Positions 25,429 through 34,053 of a stretch of DNA of 64,000 nt are shown piece after piece (position 1 is the stretch's first letter; every line of letters begins with the position of its first letter). The DNA is from JAQBQB01 sp963757185 (GTDB lineage: Bacteria > Gemmatimonadota > Gemmatimonadetes > Gemmatimonadales > Gemmatimonadaceae): positions 682,001 through 746,000 of the forward strand of contig CAVWQI010000002.1 of assembly GCA_963757185.1 (NCBI GenBank), given 5' to 3'. The notes below the pieces were generated by a model that did no database searches, had not been told where the DNA came from, and was given only the letters and a program-made list of their open reading frames with translations. Both the position numbers and the translations under genes were made by a program.

Positions 25429-25527
25429 CATCGCGCTCGCCGCACCCGGGATGACGACGATCGCGGACCGCATCGCGCTCGCCGCACCCGGGATGACGAC
25501 GATCGCGGACCGCATCGCGCTCGCCGC
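25429..25527. repeat. Perfect 42-bp tandem repeat, about 2.4 copies
   Basis: Copies at 25429-25470 and 25471-25512 are identical; a third is partial to 25527. Each begins CATCGCGCTCGCCGC and carries CCCGGGATGACGACGATCGC. The minus strand reads GTCATCCCGGGTGCGGCGAG, reminiscent of GTCATCCCGAGC-type dispersed repeats I associate with other soil bacteria (recollection, not a search). Confidence 0.85.
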
Positions 25528-25741
25528 GGATCGAATGAAATCGCGTTCGACCCGCGCGTAGTTCGCTCCGCCCGACGTCATCGCAGCTAACGACGACGTC
25601 ACGACGCGACGCGACCACTCATAGCGCGGCTCGGCCGGCATCTCCCGCGCCCGGTTCCCACGAGGAACCACGTTCGCCCCAGTGCAATTCCAACTCGTCC
25701 GACCCACACGGGACTCGAGACCACTCGCAGTCCCGCACGCC

Positions 25742-25767
25742 GTTCGGCGCGACATCTCGCGCCGAAC
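25742..25767. other. Perfect 11-bp hairpin upstream of 25829 gene
   Basis: GTTCGGCGCGA-CATC-TCGCGCCGAAC. It lies about 60 bases before the start of the next gene, in its probable leader. No T tract follows, so a regulatory or mRNA-stability role is as likely as termination. Confidence 0.5.
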
Positions 25768-25828
25768 ATTGCGTCCGGCACATCCCGTGTCCGGGCGCTC
25801 TTACTCTCTCTCCCAAAGGAGAAACGCA

Positions 25829-26623
25829 GTGAAAGCTTCCCATGCATCGACCTTGAACACGCTGACCCGAGTGCAGCGGTTCCTGGACCAGAACGGCCCG
25901 ACACTCGGAGACATCAACCAGTCCGGCTATCGCAAGATTCTGGACGACGTCGTCGACAAGTTGAGCGGCCACGCCGCCGACCAGACGACGACGAAGCGGG
26001 CGGCCGCCGCCGAGGCGGCGAAAGAGCGTGTGTTGCGCAACGCGCTCAAGCTGAACCACATGCGCCCGATCGCGACGGTCGCCAACGCGCAGCTGCGCCA
26101 GGTGCCGGACTTCGTGGCCCTCAAGATGCCCGCCAAGAACGCGACGTCGCGCACGCTCATCGCGTGGGCGGCGGCGATGAAGGCCGCGGCCGGCGAGTAC
26201 GCGAGCGCGTTCGTCGGCGCGGGGCTGCCTGCGGACTTCCTCGATCAGCTGCAGTCGGCGTCGGACGCGTTGAGCAACTCGCTGACGAGCCGCACGTCGA
26301 ACGGCGCGGCACAGCGCGGCGCGACCATCGGCCTCGACGCCGAGGCGACGCGCGGGCGGCAGGCGGTGAAGGTGCTCGACTCGCTCGTCGAACCGCTCAT
26401 CCAGGGCAACCTCGCGTTGCTCGGCCAGTGGACCGCCGCGAAGCGGTTCGGCGGCAAGGCGAGCGCGCCGACCAGCACGTCGATCGACGCCGCGGCGCGA
26501 GGGCCGGCGACGTCGGCTTCGAGCGCGAGTGCTGATTCGGCGATTCCCCCGGCGGCGGTTCCGGCGCCGGAGCCCGCGCCTGCGTCAGGTGACCAGGCCG
26601 CGGCGGCTAGTCCGGCTGCGTAA
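25829..26623 (+). CDS. Helical protein of unknown function
   Basis: A 264-residue, Ala-rich, mostly helical protein starting at GTG 25829, preceded by a strong AAAGGAG 6 bases upstream, which decides the start. The N-terminus SHASTLNTLTRVQRFLDQNGPTL is followed by long amphipathic helices (KRAAAAEAAKERVLRNALKL, SRTLIAWAAAMKAAAGEYASAF) and a 60-residue Ala/Pro/Ser tail that is probably disordered. No signal peptide or membrane helix. No family is recognised. The strong ribosome site suggests high expression. Confidence 0.75.
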   Translation: MKASHASTLNTLTRVQRFLDQNGPTLGDINQSGYRKILDDVVDKLSGHAADQTTTKRAAAAEAAKERVLRNALKLNHMRPIATVANAQLRQVPDFVALKMPAKNATSRTLIAWAAAMKAAAGEYASAFVGAGLPADFLDQLQSASDALSNSLTSRTSNGAAQRGATIGLDAEATRGRQAVKVLDSLVEPLIQGNLALLGQWTAAKRFGGKASAPTSTSIDAAARGPATSASSASADSAIPPAAVPAPEPAPASGDQAAAASPAA

Positions 26624-26632
26624 TGCGCACTC

Positions 26633-26664
26633 CTGTCGAGGAGTCGGTTTCGGCTCCTCGACAG
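26633..26664 (+). terminator. Terminator-like hairpin
   Basis: Perfect 11-bp stem CTGTCGAGGAG / CTCCTCGACAG, 9 bases after the stop at 26623, with a 10-base loop. No T run follows, so it may act with Rho or as an mRNA 3' stabiliser. Confidence 0.6.
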
Positions 26665-26774
26665 TCCGGACCGGCCTAAAAACGAAATGCCCGTGCCGTC
26701 GTCGGGGTTGTCGGAGGATCACCGTCCCTCGAGATTCTCCCTCGGCGCTCCCACCCTCAACTCGAGTGCGACCG

Positions 26775-27242
26775 ATGCGACTCAGTCGATTCGTCAGCCT
26801 TGGCCTGCTGGTATGCGCCGGTGACGTCCTGGCGCAGCGCGGCCCGATGCCTCCGGCCGAAATGGTTCACGCCGCGCGCCTCAAGCAGCTCGGCGACTCG
26901 CTGACGCCGGGCGCGTCGCGCACGGCGCAGCTTGGACGCGGACCCAACTTCACCTACGCCATCACGCACCGCGATACGTCGGGCGGTCTCGAGCGACACG
27001 AGGCCTGGACGGATATCCTGGTGATCGAGAGCGGAAGTGCGACGCTGCTTTCCGGCGGCGTTCAGGAAGGCGCAACGGAGACCTCGCCCGGCGAATGGCG
27101 AGGCGGCACCGCTCGTGGAGCGACGCGTCAGGCCATTCGGGCCGGCGATGTCGTGACCACTCCCGCCGGCACGCCGCATCAGATGCTGCTCGCGCCGGGG
27201 GAACGAATTACGTACATCGCATTCAAGGTCGCGGCGCCGTAG
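26775..27242 (+). CDS. Secreted cupin-domain protein
   Basis: A 155-residue protein with a signal peptide (MRLSRFVSLGLLVCAGDVLAQ) and a single cupin barrel: HEAWTDILVIESGSATLLSGG in motif 1 and DVVTTPAGTPHQMLLAPGE with PxGxPH in motif 2. The first metal-binding His pair is reduced (HEAW), and the PHQ His is kept, so metal binding may be partial. Small exported cupins of this kind are of unknown function. The gene is convergent with the lipoprotein gene at 27252. Confidence 0.82.
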   Translation: MRLSRFVSLGLLVCAGDVLAQRGPMPPAEMVHAARLKQLGDSLTPGASRTAQLGRGPNFTYAITHRDTSGGLERHEAWTDILVIESGSATLLSGGVQEGATETSPGEWRGGTARGATRQAIRAGDVVTTPAGTPHQMLLAPGERITYIAFKVAAP

Positions 27243-27251
27243 ACGGAAGTA

Positions 27252-28379
27252 TCAACGGCTCAGCGCGGCCGCCCGATCGGAGAACCACTGGAACCAGTCG
27301 AGGTCCATCTGTGCGAGAGTGATCGCATGATGCCTCGCCAATACCTCATCGAGGGGCCGGCTGAAGACGTGCGCGTCGATCATTTCGCCGATGACGTCGT
27401 ACCCGAGGCGCACGGATAGATAGCGGCCCACCAGCACGGACTGCGCATCATAGAGCGCCGTTCCCTGCGGGCCTCGTGACTGATCGCCCTGGCCGGACGG
27501 CGTGCCGCCACGCGTGCCGCCACGGCCTCCGCCCATCCCGCCCCGACCACCCATGCCGCCCCCGCCCATCCCTCCGCGACCGCCCATGCCGCCACCCATA
27601 CCACCACCATTGCCTCCGCCCCGGCCGCCGCGGTCTCCTTGCCCGCCGCTGGGCACGATCGTTGGATTTTCGCCCGGTGTTCGCTCCATGGATAAGAATC
27701 TGGGCATCGGAATGAGCTCGTCGCGGTGCGGCGCCAGCAGATTCACGAAGCGATCGACCAACGAATCGGCCGTGAGCGACGGCACCACCTCTTGCGCCCA
27801 CGCGGGTACGCGCGGGTCTTCAAACTCGCCGCTGGCCTCGGACGGCCGCGCCGGAGTGCCCGTTGCGGCGCTCGCATGGGCGGACAACCACGCGCGAACG
27901 ACTGGTAGCGAGGGCGTTCGTTCAGCCAATAGTCCAATACCCAGCACCGCGGCCGGACTGCCCTTTTCCGGACCCTTCTTCTTCGCGTTCGGATCGGGGA
28001 GCACGACTTCGACGACGGTCGAATGAATGCTCGGCGGGTACGGCGCCGCGGCCACGAACGGTTTTCCTTCCGCCGCGGCACGTCGCACGGTCACTAAGAG
28101 GGTGCGGATCGAGTCCGCGGGAAACAATCGATGGATCATCGCGGCCTCGCGGTCGAGCTGCGACGAGAGCACCACCAGGTCGGCCTTCGAGCGGCCGATC
28201 AACTCGTAGCCCGTGCCTCGCGCGACCCACGTCGTCTCGCCTCCCACGAGGCGGAGCTCAGCGCGAACCGCCTCCACCGCGGCGGGATCGGTCTCGATGC
28301 TGCGTGGGCCACCGGACGCGCATCCCACGATCGCCAGTGCGGCCGCACTCAGCGCGCAAAGAATTCTTGCGACCTTCAT
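27252..28379 (-). CDS. Lipoprotein with a long Gly/Met-rich insert
   Basis: A 375-residue lipoprotein (signal ending LAIVGCASGG, good lipobox IVGC). An N-terminal alpha-beta part (ETTWVARGTGYELIGRSKADLVVLS) and a C-terminal part (YDVIGEMIDAHVFSRPLDEVLARHH) are joined by about 40 residues of GGMGG/GGRGG repeats, encoded between 27525 and 27635. The two ends resemble gluzincin-adjacent surface proteins, but no catalytic HExxH is present. The Gly-rich part is probably an extended linker. Function not known. It follows the CarboxypepD-type gene on the same strand. Confidence 0.7.
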   Translation of the reverse strand: MKVARILCALSAAALAIVGCASGGPRSIETDPAAVEAVRAELRLVGGETTWVARGTGYELIGRSKADLVVLSSQLDREAAMIHRLFPADSIRTLLVTVRRAAAEGKPFVAAAPYPPSIHSTVVEVVLPDPNAKKKGPEKGSPAAVLGIGLLAERTPSLPVVRAWLSAHASAATGTPARPSEASGEFEDPRVPAWAQEVVPSLTADSLVDRFVNLLAPHRDELIPMPRFLSMERTPGENPTIVPSGGQGDRGGRGGGNGGGMGGGMGGRGGMGGGGMGGRGGMGGGRGGTRGGTPSGQGDQSRGPQGTALYDAQSVLVGRYLSVRLGYDVIGEMIDAHVFSRPLDEVLARHHAITLAQMDLDWFQWFSDRAAALSR

Positions 28380-28456
28380 TCCGGTCATTCGGGTATCCAC
28401 GGTGCGCATTACGGTTGAGACACCGCAGCAGCTCGAGACCAGCACTCTTCGCCGCG

Positions 28457-29542
28457 CTATTGGGGAATCCTGGGCTCCTCGCCCGGGCGCGTCTTGAGAA
28501 ACGTGAGACCCACCATACGTTGGATCTCGTACGCGGTATCCGGAAGCACGGGTCGCGTTCGATCGGTGTGAAGCACATGCACGGATTGGATCGTCGATGG
28601 AACCGAGATCGACGGGACGATCTCTCGAAAATCGGTCACGACCTCCACGGCGGCGATCTGCGGCGCCTCGTCCGGAATGCGCGTGAGGCGCAACGTCGAC
28701 CGCCGGATCTGAAACGTCTCCCGATCCAGATACATCGATCCCGAGACGTCGGGCGGTTTGATGCGCGCCGAAGCGTTGAAGTCGATGCGAACCACCGCGT
28801 GTCCGTCGACCGCGTCGGCGCCGGCGTTGCCAAAGCAGTGGTTATCGAGAAAGCTCCGATCGGCAAACTGCAGCAGCGTCGGAATGTTGAAGACAACCTG
28901 GCGGTTGAACGGTTCGGATCCTACGGTGACGATCGTACCCGGCACGTAGTGCGAGCGAACTCCTGTGCCGATGCGCATCGTGTCGATCGACGTGGTGACC
29001 GTCTCGCCGCCTACGTAGTGAACCGTCGACCTCCGCTCCATCGCGTATGCGAAAGGGTAGGACTCGGCGAGCAAACGATAGCGATCGGCATTCTCGCGCA
29101 GCTCCTCGAAGATCGCCGCGAACGCAGGGTCGGTGGTTGCCGTCGGTGGCCCGGGCGACGTGCAGCGTCCGAGTCCCCGGATGGTCACCCGATTCAGCTC
29201 GACGGCGATCCGCGAAAGCTCGACGCGCACCGTGTCGGTCACACCGGCGCGCACGTCGACCGTGAGGCTGATCGGAGAGTACCCGATGTGTCTGACGAGA
29301 AGTCTCACGCGGCCTGCGGGGATGGCGGCGAGCGTAAACGCGCCGCGTTCGTTCGTGAATCGCTCTCGTCCCAGGGTCGCCAAAGACACCACGCTGTAAG
29401 GAAGGGGCGCGCCCGATTCCCCGGCGACCACGGTGCCGGCGATCGATCCAGTGGAATCGCGCGCGGCCACCTGTGCTCCGGCGGCCGAAGCGGCAATCCA
29501 AAGGCTCGTCGCCAGGAAACAGCGCATCCGACGCATCCTCAA
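28457..29542 (-). CDS. Secreted protein with carboxypeptidase-regulatory-like domain
   Basis: A 361-residue protein with a signal peptide (CFLATSLWIAASAAGAQ). Residues about 30-115 form a CarboxypepD_reg-like beta-sandwich (GSIAGTVVAGESGAPLPYSVVSLAT, RERFTNERGAFTLAAIPAGRVRLLVRHIGY), as at the N-terminus of many TonB-dependent receptors. The rest is a beta-rich region with a disulphide pair possible (GLGRCTSPG, NHCFGNAG) and no barrel. Similar proteins are abundant in Bacteroidetes and Gemmatimonadota and are thought to sit at the cell surface. ATG 29542 or 29536 could start it. Confidence 0.8.
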   Translation of the reverse strand: MRMRRMRCFLATSLWIAASAAGAQVAARDSTGSIAGTVVAGESGAPLPYSVVSLATLGRERFTNERGAFTLAAIPAGRVRLLVRHIGYSPISLTVDVRAGVTDTVRVELSRIAVELNRVTIRGLGRCTSPGPPTATTDPAFAAIFEELRENADRYRLLAESYPFAYAMERRSTVHYVGGETVTTSIDTMRIGTGVRSHYVPGTIVTVGSEPFNRQVVFNIPTLLQFADRSFLDNHCFGNAGADAVDGHAVVRIDFNASARIKPPDVSGSMYLDRETFQIRRSTLRLTRIPDEAPQIAAVEVVTDFREIVPSISVPSTIQSVHVLHTDRTRPVLPDTAYEIQRMVGLTFLKTRPGEEPRIPQ

Positions 29543-29720
29543 AGCTCACGCGTGCACCGGATCGCGTCGAGATCGAATTCGCCGCCGCCATCGCAAGCGC
29601 GCCACCGGACTACGCCGCGCGTGAGTGACGACAGCGCTAAGAATGACGCCGACCCCATGGATCGATCCGCCGTTGCCCCCTCCTTGCACTTGGCGAGAGA
29701 AGCATCTGAAGGAGGCACCA

Positions 29721-30041
29721 ATGAAGAAACGCTTAGGCCCGTGGCTCATAGCCGGGGTCGTCGCCACCGGCGCGGTCGCAGCATGCTACCATCAGCCAGC
29801 GAGTTACGCGGTCGCGAGCGTCGCGACCCGACCACCGCCCCCCGCCCGCATCGAGGTGATTTCGCCCTCGCCCGGGCTCAACTACGTCTGGATCGCCGGC
29901 CGCTGGGGCTGGAGCAACAACAACTTCGCGTGGGTTCCGGGATCGTGGGTCCTACCGGCGTCCGGGCAGTCGATATGGGTGCCGGGCCATTGGGAAAGTG
30001 ATGGGCACGGCTGGCACTGGAGTGACGGGCACTGGCTGTAG
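29721..30041 (+). CDS. WXXGXW (YXWGXW) repeat lipoprotein
   Basis: A 106-residue exported protein with a signal peptide (LIAGVVATGAVAACYHQ) whose Cys suits lipid attachment. The mature part has three repeats: VWIAGRWGW, AWVPGSWVL and IWVPGHWES, plus a terminal HWSDGHWL, the hallmark of small envelope proteins of the YXWGXW family (BcpO-related). The repeats make a small beta structure; function is unknown. An AAGGAGG lies 7 bases before ATG 29721, which decides the start over the longer frame. Confidence 0.88.
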   Translation: MKKRLGPWLIAGVVATGAVAACYHQPASYAVASVATRPPPPARIEVISPSPGLNYVWIAGRWGWSNNNFAWVPGSWVLPASGQSIWVPGHWESDGHGWHWSDGHWL

Positions 30042-30238
30042 TCCAAGCTGAGCCGTCAAAGGCGCCTGAGTGCCGAGCACCTCATCGCGCGCGGCGATGC
30101 CGGCTCTACTGCCGGCGTGGCGCGCGGGGATCCGGAAGCAGCTGGTCGATTTTCGGTCGATGAACCATGTCGGCTTCGAGCAGCGTGGACTCCCGCATTA
30201 TCGACAATAAGCGCTGTTTCCAGGAATTGGAGTCGTCA

Positions 30239-30685
30239 ATGAGCAACGTTCAAATTGAACAGAAGAGCTTTGAGATGCCCCCGCGGGAAGGGATCAGCGT
30301 CGCCCATTTTCTCACCGTGAAGGACATCGAACGATCGGCGCGCTACTACGAGAAAGTCTTCGGAGCTCGGATTCTGAGCCTGGGCGACGGCAACGCACCT
30401 GGGTACCTTCAGCTCGCCAATATCTGGATGATTCTGAACGTCGGGGGCGGGCCAACCCCGGATAAGCCGACGGTAACGCTCAGCGTCCCCGATCCGGATC
30501 ACATAAGCAGCTTCATGAATTTCCGGGTAGCGGATATTCAAGCTTGCTACGAGCTATGGAGGAGTCGAGGAGCCGAGTTCATCACGGAGCCGATCCCCAA
30601 GTACGGCGAAACGCGCTGCTACATTCGCGATCCCGACGGCTATCTAATCGAGGTCGGACAGAGCACCGACGTCGCGTACGGGTGA
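30239..30685 (+). CDS. VOC-family protein
   Basis: A 148-residue VOC protein: FLTVKDIERSARYYEKVFGARIL opens it, LQLANIWMILNVGGGPTPDKPTV is the second strand region, and TRCYIRDPDGYLIEVGQ the last, with the Glu ligand in IEVGQ. The region is lower in GC and has plainer codon use than its neighbours, a hint that it may have been acquired later. ATG 30239 is used because the upstream sequence reads as non-coding. Substrate not predictable; the RDPDGYLIEVGQ ending is like many members annotated as glyoxalase. Confidence 0.85.
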   Translation: MSNVQIEQKSFEMPPREGISVAHFLTVKDIERSARYYEKVFGARILSLGDGNAPGYLQLANIWMILNVGGGPTPDKPTVTLSVPDPDHISSFMNFRVADIQACYELWRSRGAEFITEPIPKYGETRCYIRDPDGYLIEVGQSTDVAYG

Positions 30686-30803
30686 CGAGGATCTATGCGC
30701 GCGCCCCGGTCGGCTTCGCTCCGGATCCGGCGGGGTGGCACGAGACGATCAACGTTCGGGTGCTGAGCGCGGCCGCTTGGTGCTGCAAAAAGGATCGCTG
30801 CCA

Positions 30804-31802
30804 ATGTTCGAACCTGCGGTGAGTGGTGAAACCTCCGAGGTCGCGTGGGAGCTCGACTCGATGGCGATGCGCGGCACCCTCGTGCGCCCGCCGGGAGGTG
30901 GACGCTTCCCCGGGATCGTGTTCGTCGCCGGGAGCGGACCCACCGATCGCGACTGGAACACGCCGCTCCTTCCGGGCACCAACGGCAGCGCGCGACTGAT
31001 TGCCGACGCTCTTGCCCGCGCGGGGTTCGCCTCGCTGCGCTATGACAAACGCGCCTCGGGACCGCACGCGCGTGAGAACGTCGAGCGGATGATCGGCACC
31101 GTGAGCATGCAGAGCCATCTCGACGAACTCGTCGGCGCCGTTCGCGAACTCGCTCGCCGGCCGTTCGTTCGCAGCGACCGAATCTTCGCACTGGCCAACA
31201 GCGAGGGGACGCTGCACGCGCTGAACTATCAGATTCGCGAGCCGAAGATCGATCTCGCGGGACTCGTATTGATCGCGCCACCAGGCCGGAGTGTGGGCGA
31301 CGTCGCGCGTTCACAGATCGCTGCGCAGATGGCGAGCCTCCCAAACGGCAGTGAAGTGATGGCTCTGTACGACGCGGCGATCGCTCGATTCCTCGCAGCC
31401 GAGCCGGTCGCGGCCGACCCGTCGCTTCCAGCCGGCGTTCAGGGGTTGCTCGGGGGCCTCTCCGCGCCGGTCAACCTGCCCTTTGCTCGGGAGCTTTGGG
31501 CAGCGGATGGTGCGCCTCTACTCGCCGAGGTGAACGTCCCTGTACTGGTCGTCATCGGCAAGAAAGACATCCAGGTCGACTGGCAGGCCGATGGCGACCC
31601 GCTCGCGCGCGCGGCTCGAAACCGCCCGCGGGTTACCTTCCTGTTTCCAGAGCACGCGAATCATGTGCTCAAGCACGAGCCGAAGCCGCGCGCCGACTTG
31701 AACGCGGCGAATGTGGTGGCGAGCTACAACGCTCCAGACGCGACGCTCGACTCGGACGCGCTAGCGAGCATCGTCGAGTGGCTCATTCCCCTCGCGAAGT
31801 GA
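30804..31802 (+). CDS. Alpha/beta hydrolase
   Basis: A 332-residue alpha/beta-hydrolase of the dienelactone/BAAT-like type. FPGIVFVAGSGPTDRDWNTPL is the oxyanion region, FALANSEGTLHAL the nucleophile elbow (Ser in NSEG), VPVLVVIGKKDIQVDW gives the acid Asp, and FLFPEHANHVLKHEP the catalytic His. There is no signal peptide, so the enzyme is likely cytoplasmic. The substrate could be an ester or a thioester; context does not help. ATG 30804 is chosen for the start of the beta core. Confidence 0.88.
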   Translation: MFEPAVSGETSEVAWELDSMAMRGTLVRPPGGGRFPGIVFVAGSGPTDRDWNTPLLPGTNGSARLIADALARAGFASLRYDKRASGPHARENVERMIGTVSMQSHLDELVGAVRELARRPFVRSDRIFALANSEGTLHALNYQIREPKIDLAGLVLIAPPGRSVGDVARSQIAAQMASLPNGSEVMALYDAAIARFLAAEPVAADPSLPAGVQGLLGGLSAPVNLPFARELWAADGAPLLAEVNVPVLVVIGKKDIQVDWQADGDPLARAARNRPRVTFLFPEHANHVLKHEPKPRADLNAANVVASYNAPDATLDSDALASIVEWLIPLAK

Positions 31803-31816
31803 CAGGCTGTGCAAGC

Positions 31817-32503
31817 TCAGGGAGTGGTAGCACCTTGTCCCTGAATAAGAGTTTCCCCCTTGATGAACCACGAGACCCCGAACGCCCACAGCGTGAGCGT
31901 CTCGAGCGCGTACACGCCAGGGATCCCGATCCAAAGCGTACCGTCGAGCGAACCCTTGAACAGGCCGATCGTCGCGATGCAAACGCTCATCACAATCGCG
32001 CACCCCAGATAAATCCTGTTGCGCGTCCGCTTCTCCGGAGTCATGAGCCCTCGCGATTGCCGGAAGAGAAGCGAGAAGATCGTCAGCGCCACAAAGAGTC
32101 CGCTGGCGGCCAGGTAATGGTACTTTGCGATCGCCGGGACGGTACACGGAACGAGCGCAACACAGAGAGCGCAGGCACAAGCGAAAATGCCCGTGGCGTG
32201 GTCGCGCCAATCAAAGCCGCGATACGTAAACAGGAACCACGCGATCGTGAAGAGAATCCCCACGAACGCATTGCGCGCCGAGTCGATCGCGTAGTAGTTG
32301 CTGATCGTCGGCTCGAACCGCCACCACCCCATCGCGACGAAGCCCACCATCGCGACGACGATCGGCAGGGCCACGCCGAGAAGCCCAATGACTCGTCGCA
32401 GCGTGTTGTACGAAACGAGTTCCGTGCCGTCCTTGCGACGGTCGTGGTTCGGCGTCAGCGGAGGAAAGACGCTGGCTGCGGCAACGCGGTCGGCGATGGT
32501 CAC
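31817..32503 (-). CDS. Six-helix membrane protein
   Basis: A 228-residue integral membrane protein with about six helices: VIGLLGVALPIVVAMVGFVA, FVGILFTIAWFLFTYR, GIFACACALCVALVPC, LAASGLFVALTIFSLLFR, IYLGCAIVMSVCIATIGLF and ALETLTLWAFGVSWFIKG. A conserved-looking ISNYYAIDSARNAFVG loop precedes the second helix; the pattern is similar to DUF998-type proteins but I am not certain. Function unknown. It converges on the alpha/beta-hydrolase gene with a 14-base gap. Confidence 0.75.
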   Translation of the reverse strand: MTIADRVAAASVFPPLTPNHDRRKDGTELVSYNTLRRVIGLLGVALPIVVAMVGFVAMGWWRFEPTISNYYAIDSARNAFVGILFTIAWFLFTYRGFDWRDHATGIFACACALCVALVPCTVPAIAKYHYLAASGLFVALTIFSLLFRQSRGLMTPEKRTRNRIYLGCAIVMSVCIATIGLFKGSLDGTLWIGIPGVYALETLTLWAFGVSWFIKGETLIQGQGATTP

Positions 32504-32631
32504 GACGACACCTCTCGAGGGGGGAAGGACCCGCTAGATGTACCGGCGAGTGGCCCACGCCGCAACGCGGGCGAGCGATTGACTGCGATACGAGACGTCC
32601 AGTACTTACAGGTTCTCAAGCCCGGACAACG

Positions 32632-33159
32632 ATGGACTTCGCCGCAACCTTTCTCGAACGCTCCCGCTACTACCTCGCGACGGAATACCGCATCAAGATC
32701 CGCGCGGCCGTCGAGTCGCTGCCCGACGGCGCGCTGTGGAGCCGGCCGAACGCCGAATCGAACAGCGTCGGCAACCTGCTGATGCACCTAGCCGGCAACG
32801 TCCGCCAATGGATCGTGAGCGGCATCGGCGGCGCGGCGGACGTGCGCAACCGCGACGGGGAATTCCAGGCGCGCGACGGCGCGGATGCAGCGACCCTGCT
32901 CTCGGCGCTCGACGCCGTGCTCGACGACGCGGATGCGGTGCTCGCCAAACTCACGGCCACCGATCTCGCGGACTCGCGCACCATCCAAGGCCGCGACATC
33001 AACGTCATGGAAGCTGTCTACCACGTCGTCGAGCACTTCGCCGGCCACACATATCAGATCGTGCTCGTCGCCAAGATGCATTCGCCCGGCGCGATTCGCT
33101 TCTACGAGGATGCCGGCGGCCTGGCGCGCCCCGTCTGGCCGGGACTCACTCGAAGTTGA
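32632..33159 (+). CDS. DinB/DUF1572-like protein
   Basis: A 175-residue cytoplasmic DinB-superfamily protein: helix 1 LATEYRIKIRAAVESLPDGALW, the metal helix VGNLLMHLAGNVRQWIVS, and VYHVVEHFAGHTYQIVLVAK with the HFAGH pair. The three His (H in MHLAGN, EHFAGH x2) match the DinB metal triad, and DUF1572 members share this pattern. Probably a thiol-dependent transferase or a stress-related protein. ATG 32632 is supported by the helix-1 position. The next gene starts 11 bases after its stop. Confidence 0.85.
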   Translation: MDFAATFLERSRYYLATEYRIKIRAAVESLPDGALWSRPNAESNSVGNLLMHLAGNVRQWIVSGIGGAADVRNRDGEFQARDGADAATLLSALDAVLDDADAVLAKLTATDLADSRTIQGRDINVMEAVYHVVEHFAGHTYQIVLVAKMHSPGAIRFYEDAGGLARPVWPGLTRS

Positions 33160-33169
33160 CGTCGGCCCG

Positions 33170-33541
33170 ATGGCCATGGAATTCGCCGAGCGCGTGCTGT
33201 ACCACCAGATCCATCCGCTAAAGCTGTTCACGGACTGGTCCACCGCGTTCGTCGCGGCGGCGCTGCTTTGGAGTCATCGGTTGGGCGAGGCGATGATCGT
33301 GGGGTTCGTGCCGGCGATCGTCGTCAGCGCGGCGTTGCTGCGCTGGGCGGACCTCGAGCCGTACCGCGCGTCGCGATTCGGGCGATACATCAGCGGCTTC
33401 ATGACGCGGCGCGTGGAACTGGCGCGTTTCGCCGGACTACTACCATTCTGGCTCGGCGCCTGGTTCCGTCAGCCGCTCGTGATCTCCGCGGGCATCCTGT
33501 GGATTCTGGGCTGCTGGCTGTGGGGGCTGCGACGCGGCTGA
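33170..33541 (+). CDS. Small membrane protein
   Basis: A 123-residue protein with four hydrophobic segments (LFTDWSTAFVAAALLW, AMIVGFVPAIVVSAALL, ARFAGLLPFWLGAWFR and LVISAGILWILGCWLWGL). The N-terminus AMEFAERVLYHQIHPLKL is amphipathic. ATG 33170 or 33176 may be used. It is translated just after the DinB gene. Function unknown; I recognise no family. Confidence 0.7.
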   Translation: MAMEFAERVLYHQIHPLKLFTDWSTAFVAAALLWSHRLGEAMIVGFVPAIVVSAALLRWADLEPYRASRFGRYISGFMTRRVELARFAGLLPFWLGAWFRQPLVISAGILWILGCWLWGLRRG

Positions 33542-33596
33542 TCAGCTTGCGTCCGAGATCCGAACGCGGTCAGACTCAAGCGGTACGGAGGTCGTC

Positions 33597-34028
33597 ATGG
33601 GCGGATCGTGCGGCTGGTTTCCACTCTCCCATAAGGAGATTCTGGAGTGGGTCGAAGCCCACGCCGACACGCTTCCGAGCACGCTCGCCGAGCTCTCGGC
33701 GTATCCGGTTCCGTTCCGCCGCGTGATCGTGAACCACGTGTCGCCGGAGTTGCGCACACAATTCTGGTGCGACCATTTACGCACGTTCGTCGGCGCGCAG
33801 ACGAGTTTGAACCCGCAGCAGTGCGCGTTCGTGGAAGAGACCATCGAGCAGCTACCCTCGATCTTCGGCAAGGCGCTCGCCGGCGCTCAGGTACAGATGA
33901 AGGCGCTCGAGGACCGAATGCGTGATCTGTTCACGCGCGAGCAGGCCGCGGCGATGTTCGCTATGGTGGGGCCGGCGGAGCCGCCGGAAGGACTTCCCTT
34001 GCCGCATGGCACGCGTTTGTCCGCCTGA
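33597..34028 (+). CDS. Fulvocin C-related-like protein
   Basis: A 143-residue protein. The pattern LPSTLAELSAYPVPFRRVIVN, then PELRTQFWCDHLRTFVG and LNPQQCAFVEETIEQLPSIF, is similar to that recorded for bacteriocin fulvocin C-related proteins (LP-x-T-x-x-E, then Y-R-x-A-I, then WxEHL). Two Cys (SCGW, WCDH) and a third in QQC are present. No signal peptide is seen, so antimicrobial activity is not implied; the family name comes from one characterised member. A start with GTC-ATG 33597 and nearby GG-rich ribosome site is acceptable. Confidence 0.5.
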   Translation: MGGSCGWFPLSHKEILEWVEAHADTLPSTLAELSAYPVPFRRVIVNHVSPELRTQFWCDHLRTFVGAQTSLNPQQCAFVEETIEQLPSIFGKALAGAQVQMKALEDRMRDLFTREQAAAMFAMVGPAEPPEGLPLPHGTRLSA

Positions 34029-34053
34029 GAGCCTTCACCGGAGGCGACAGAAC

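Noticed and set aside
25261..25527. CRISPR array
   Set aside because: The repeats are contiguous (21- and 42-bp tandem) with no unique spacers and no cas genes.
25220..25561. 113-residue ORF across the tandem repeats
   Set aside because: Its repeats come from the DNA arrays, it has no ribosome site and it is open in more than one frame; treated as repeat DNA.
27863..30001. 712-residue plus-strand ORF
   Set aside because: Antisense to the Gly-rich lipoprotein and the carboxypeptidase-regulatory-like gene, which have signal peptides and domains.
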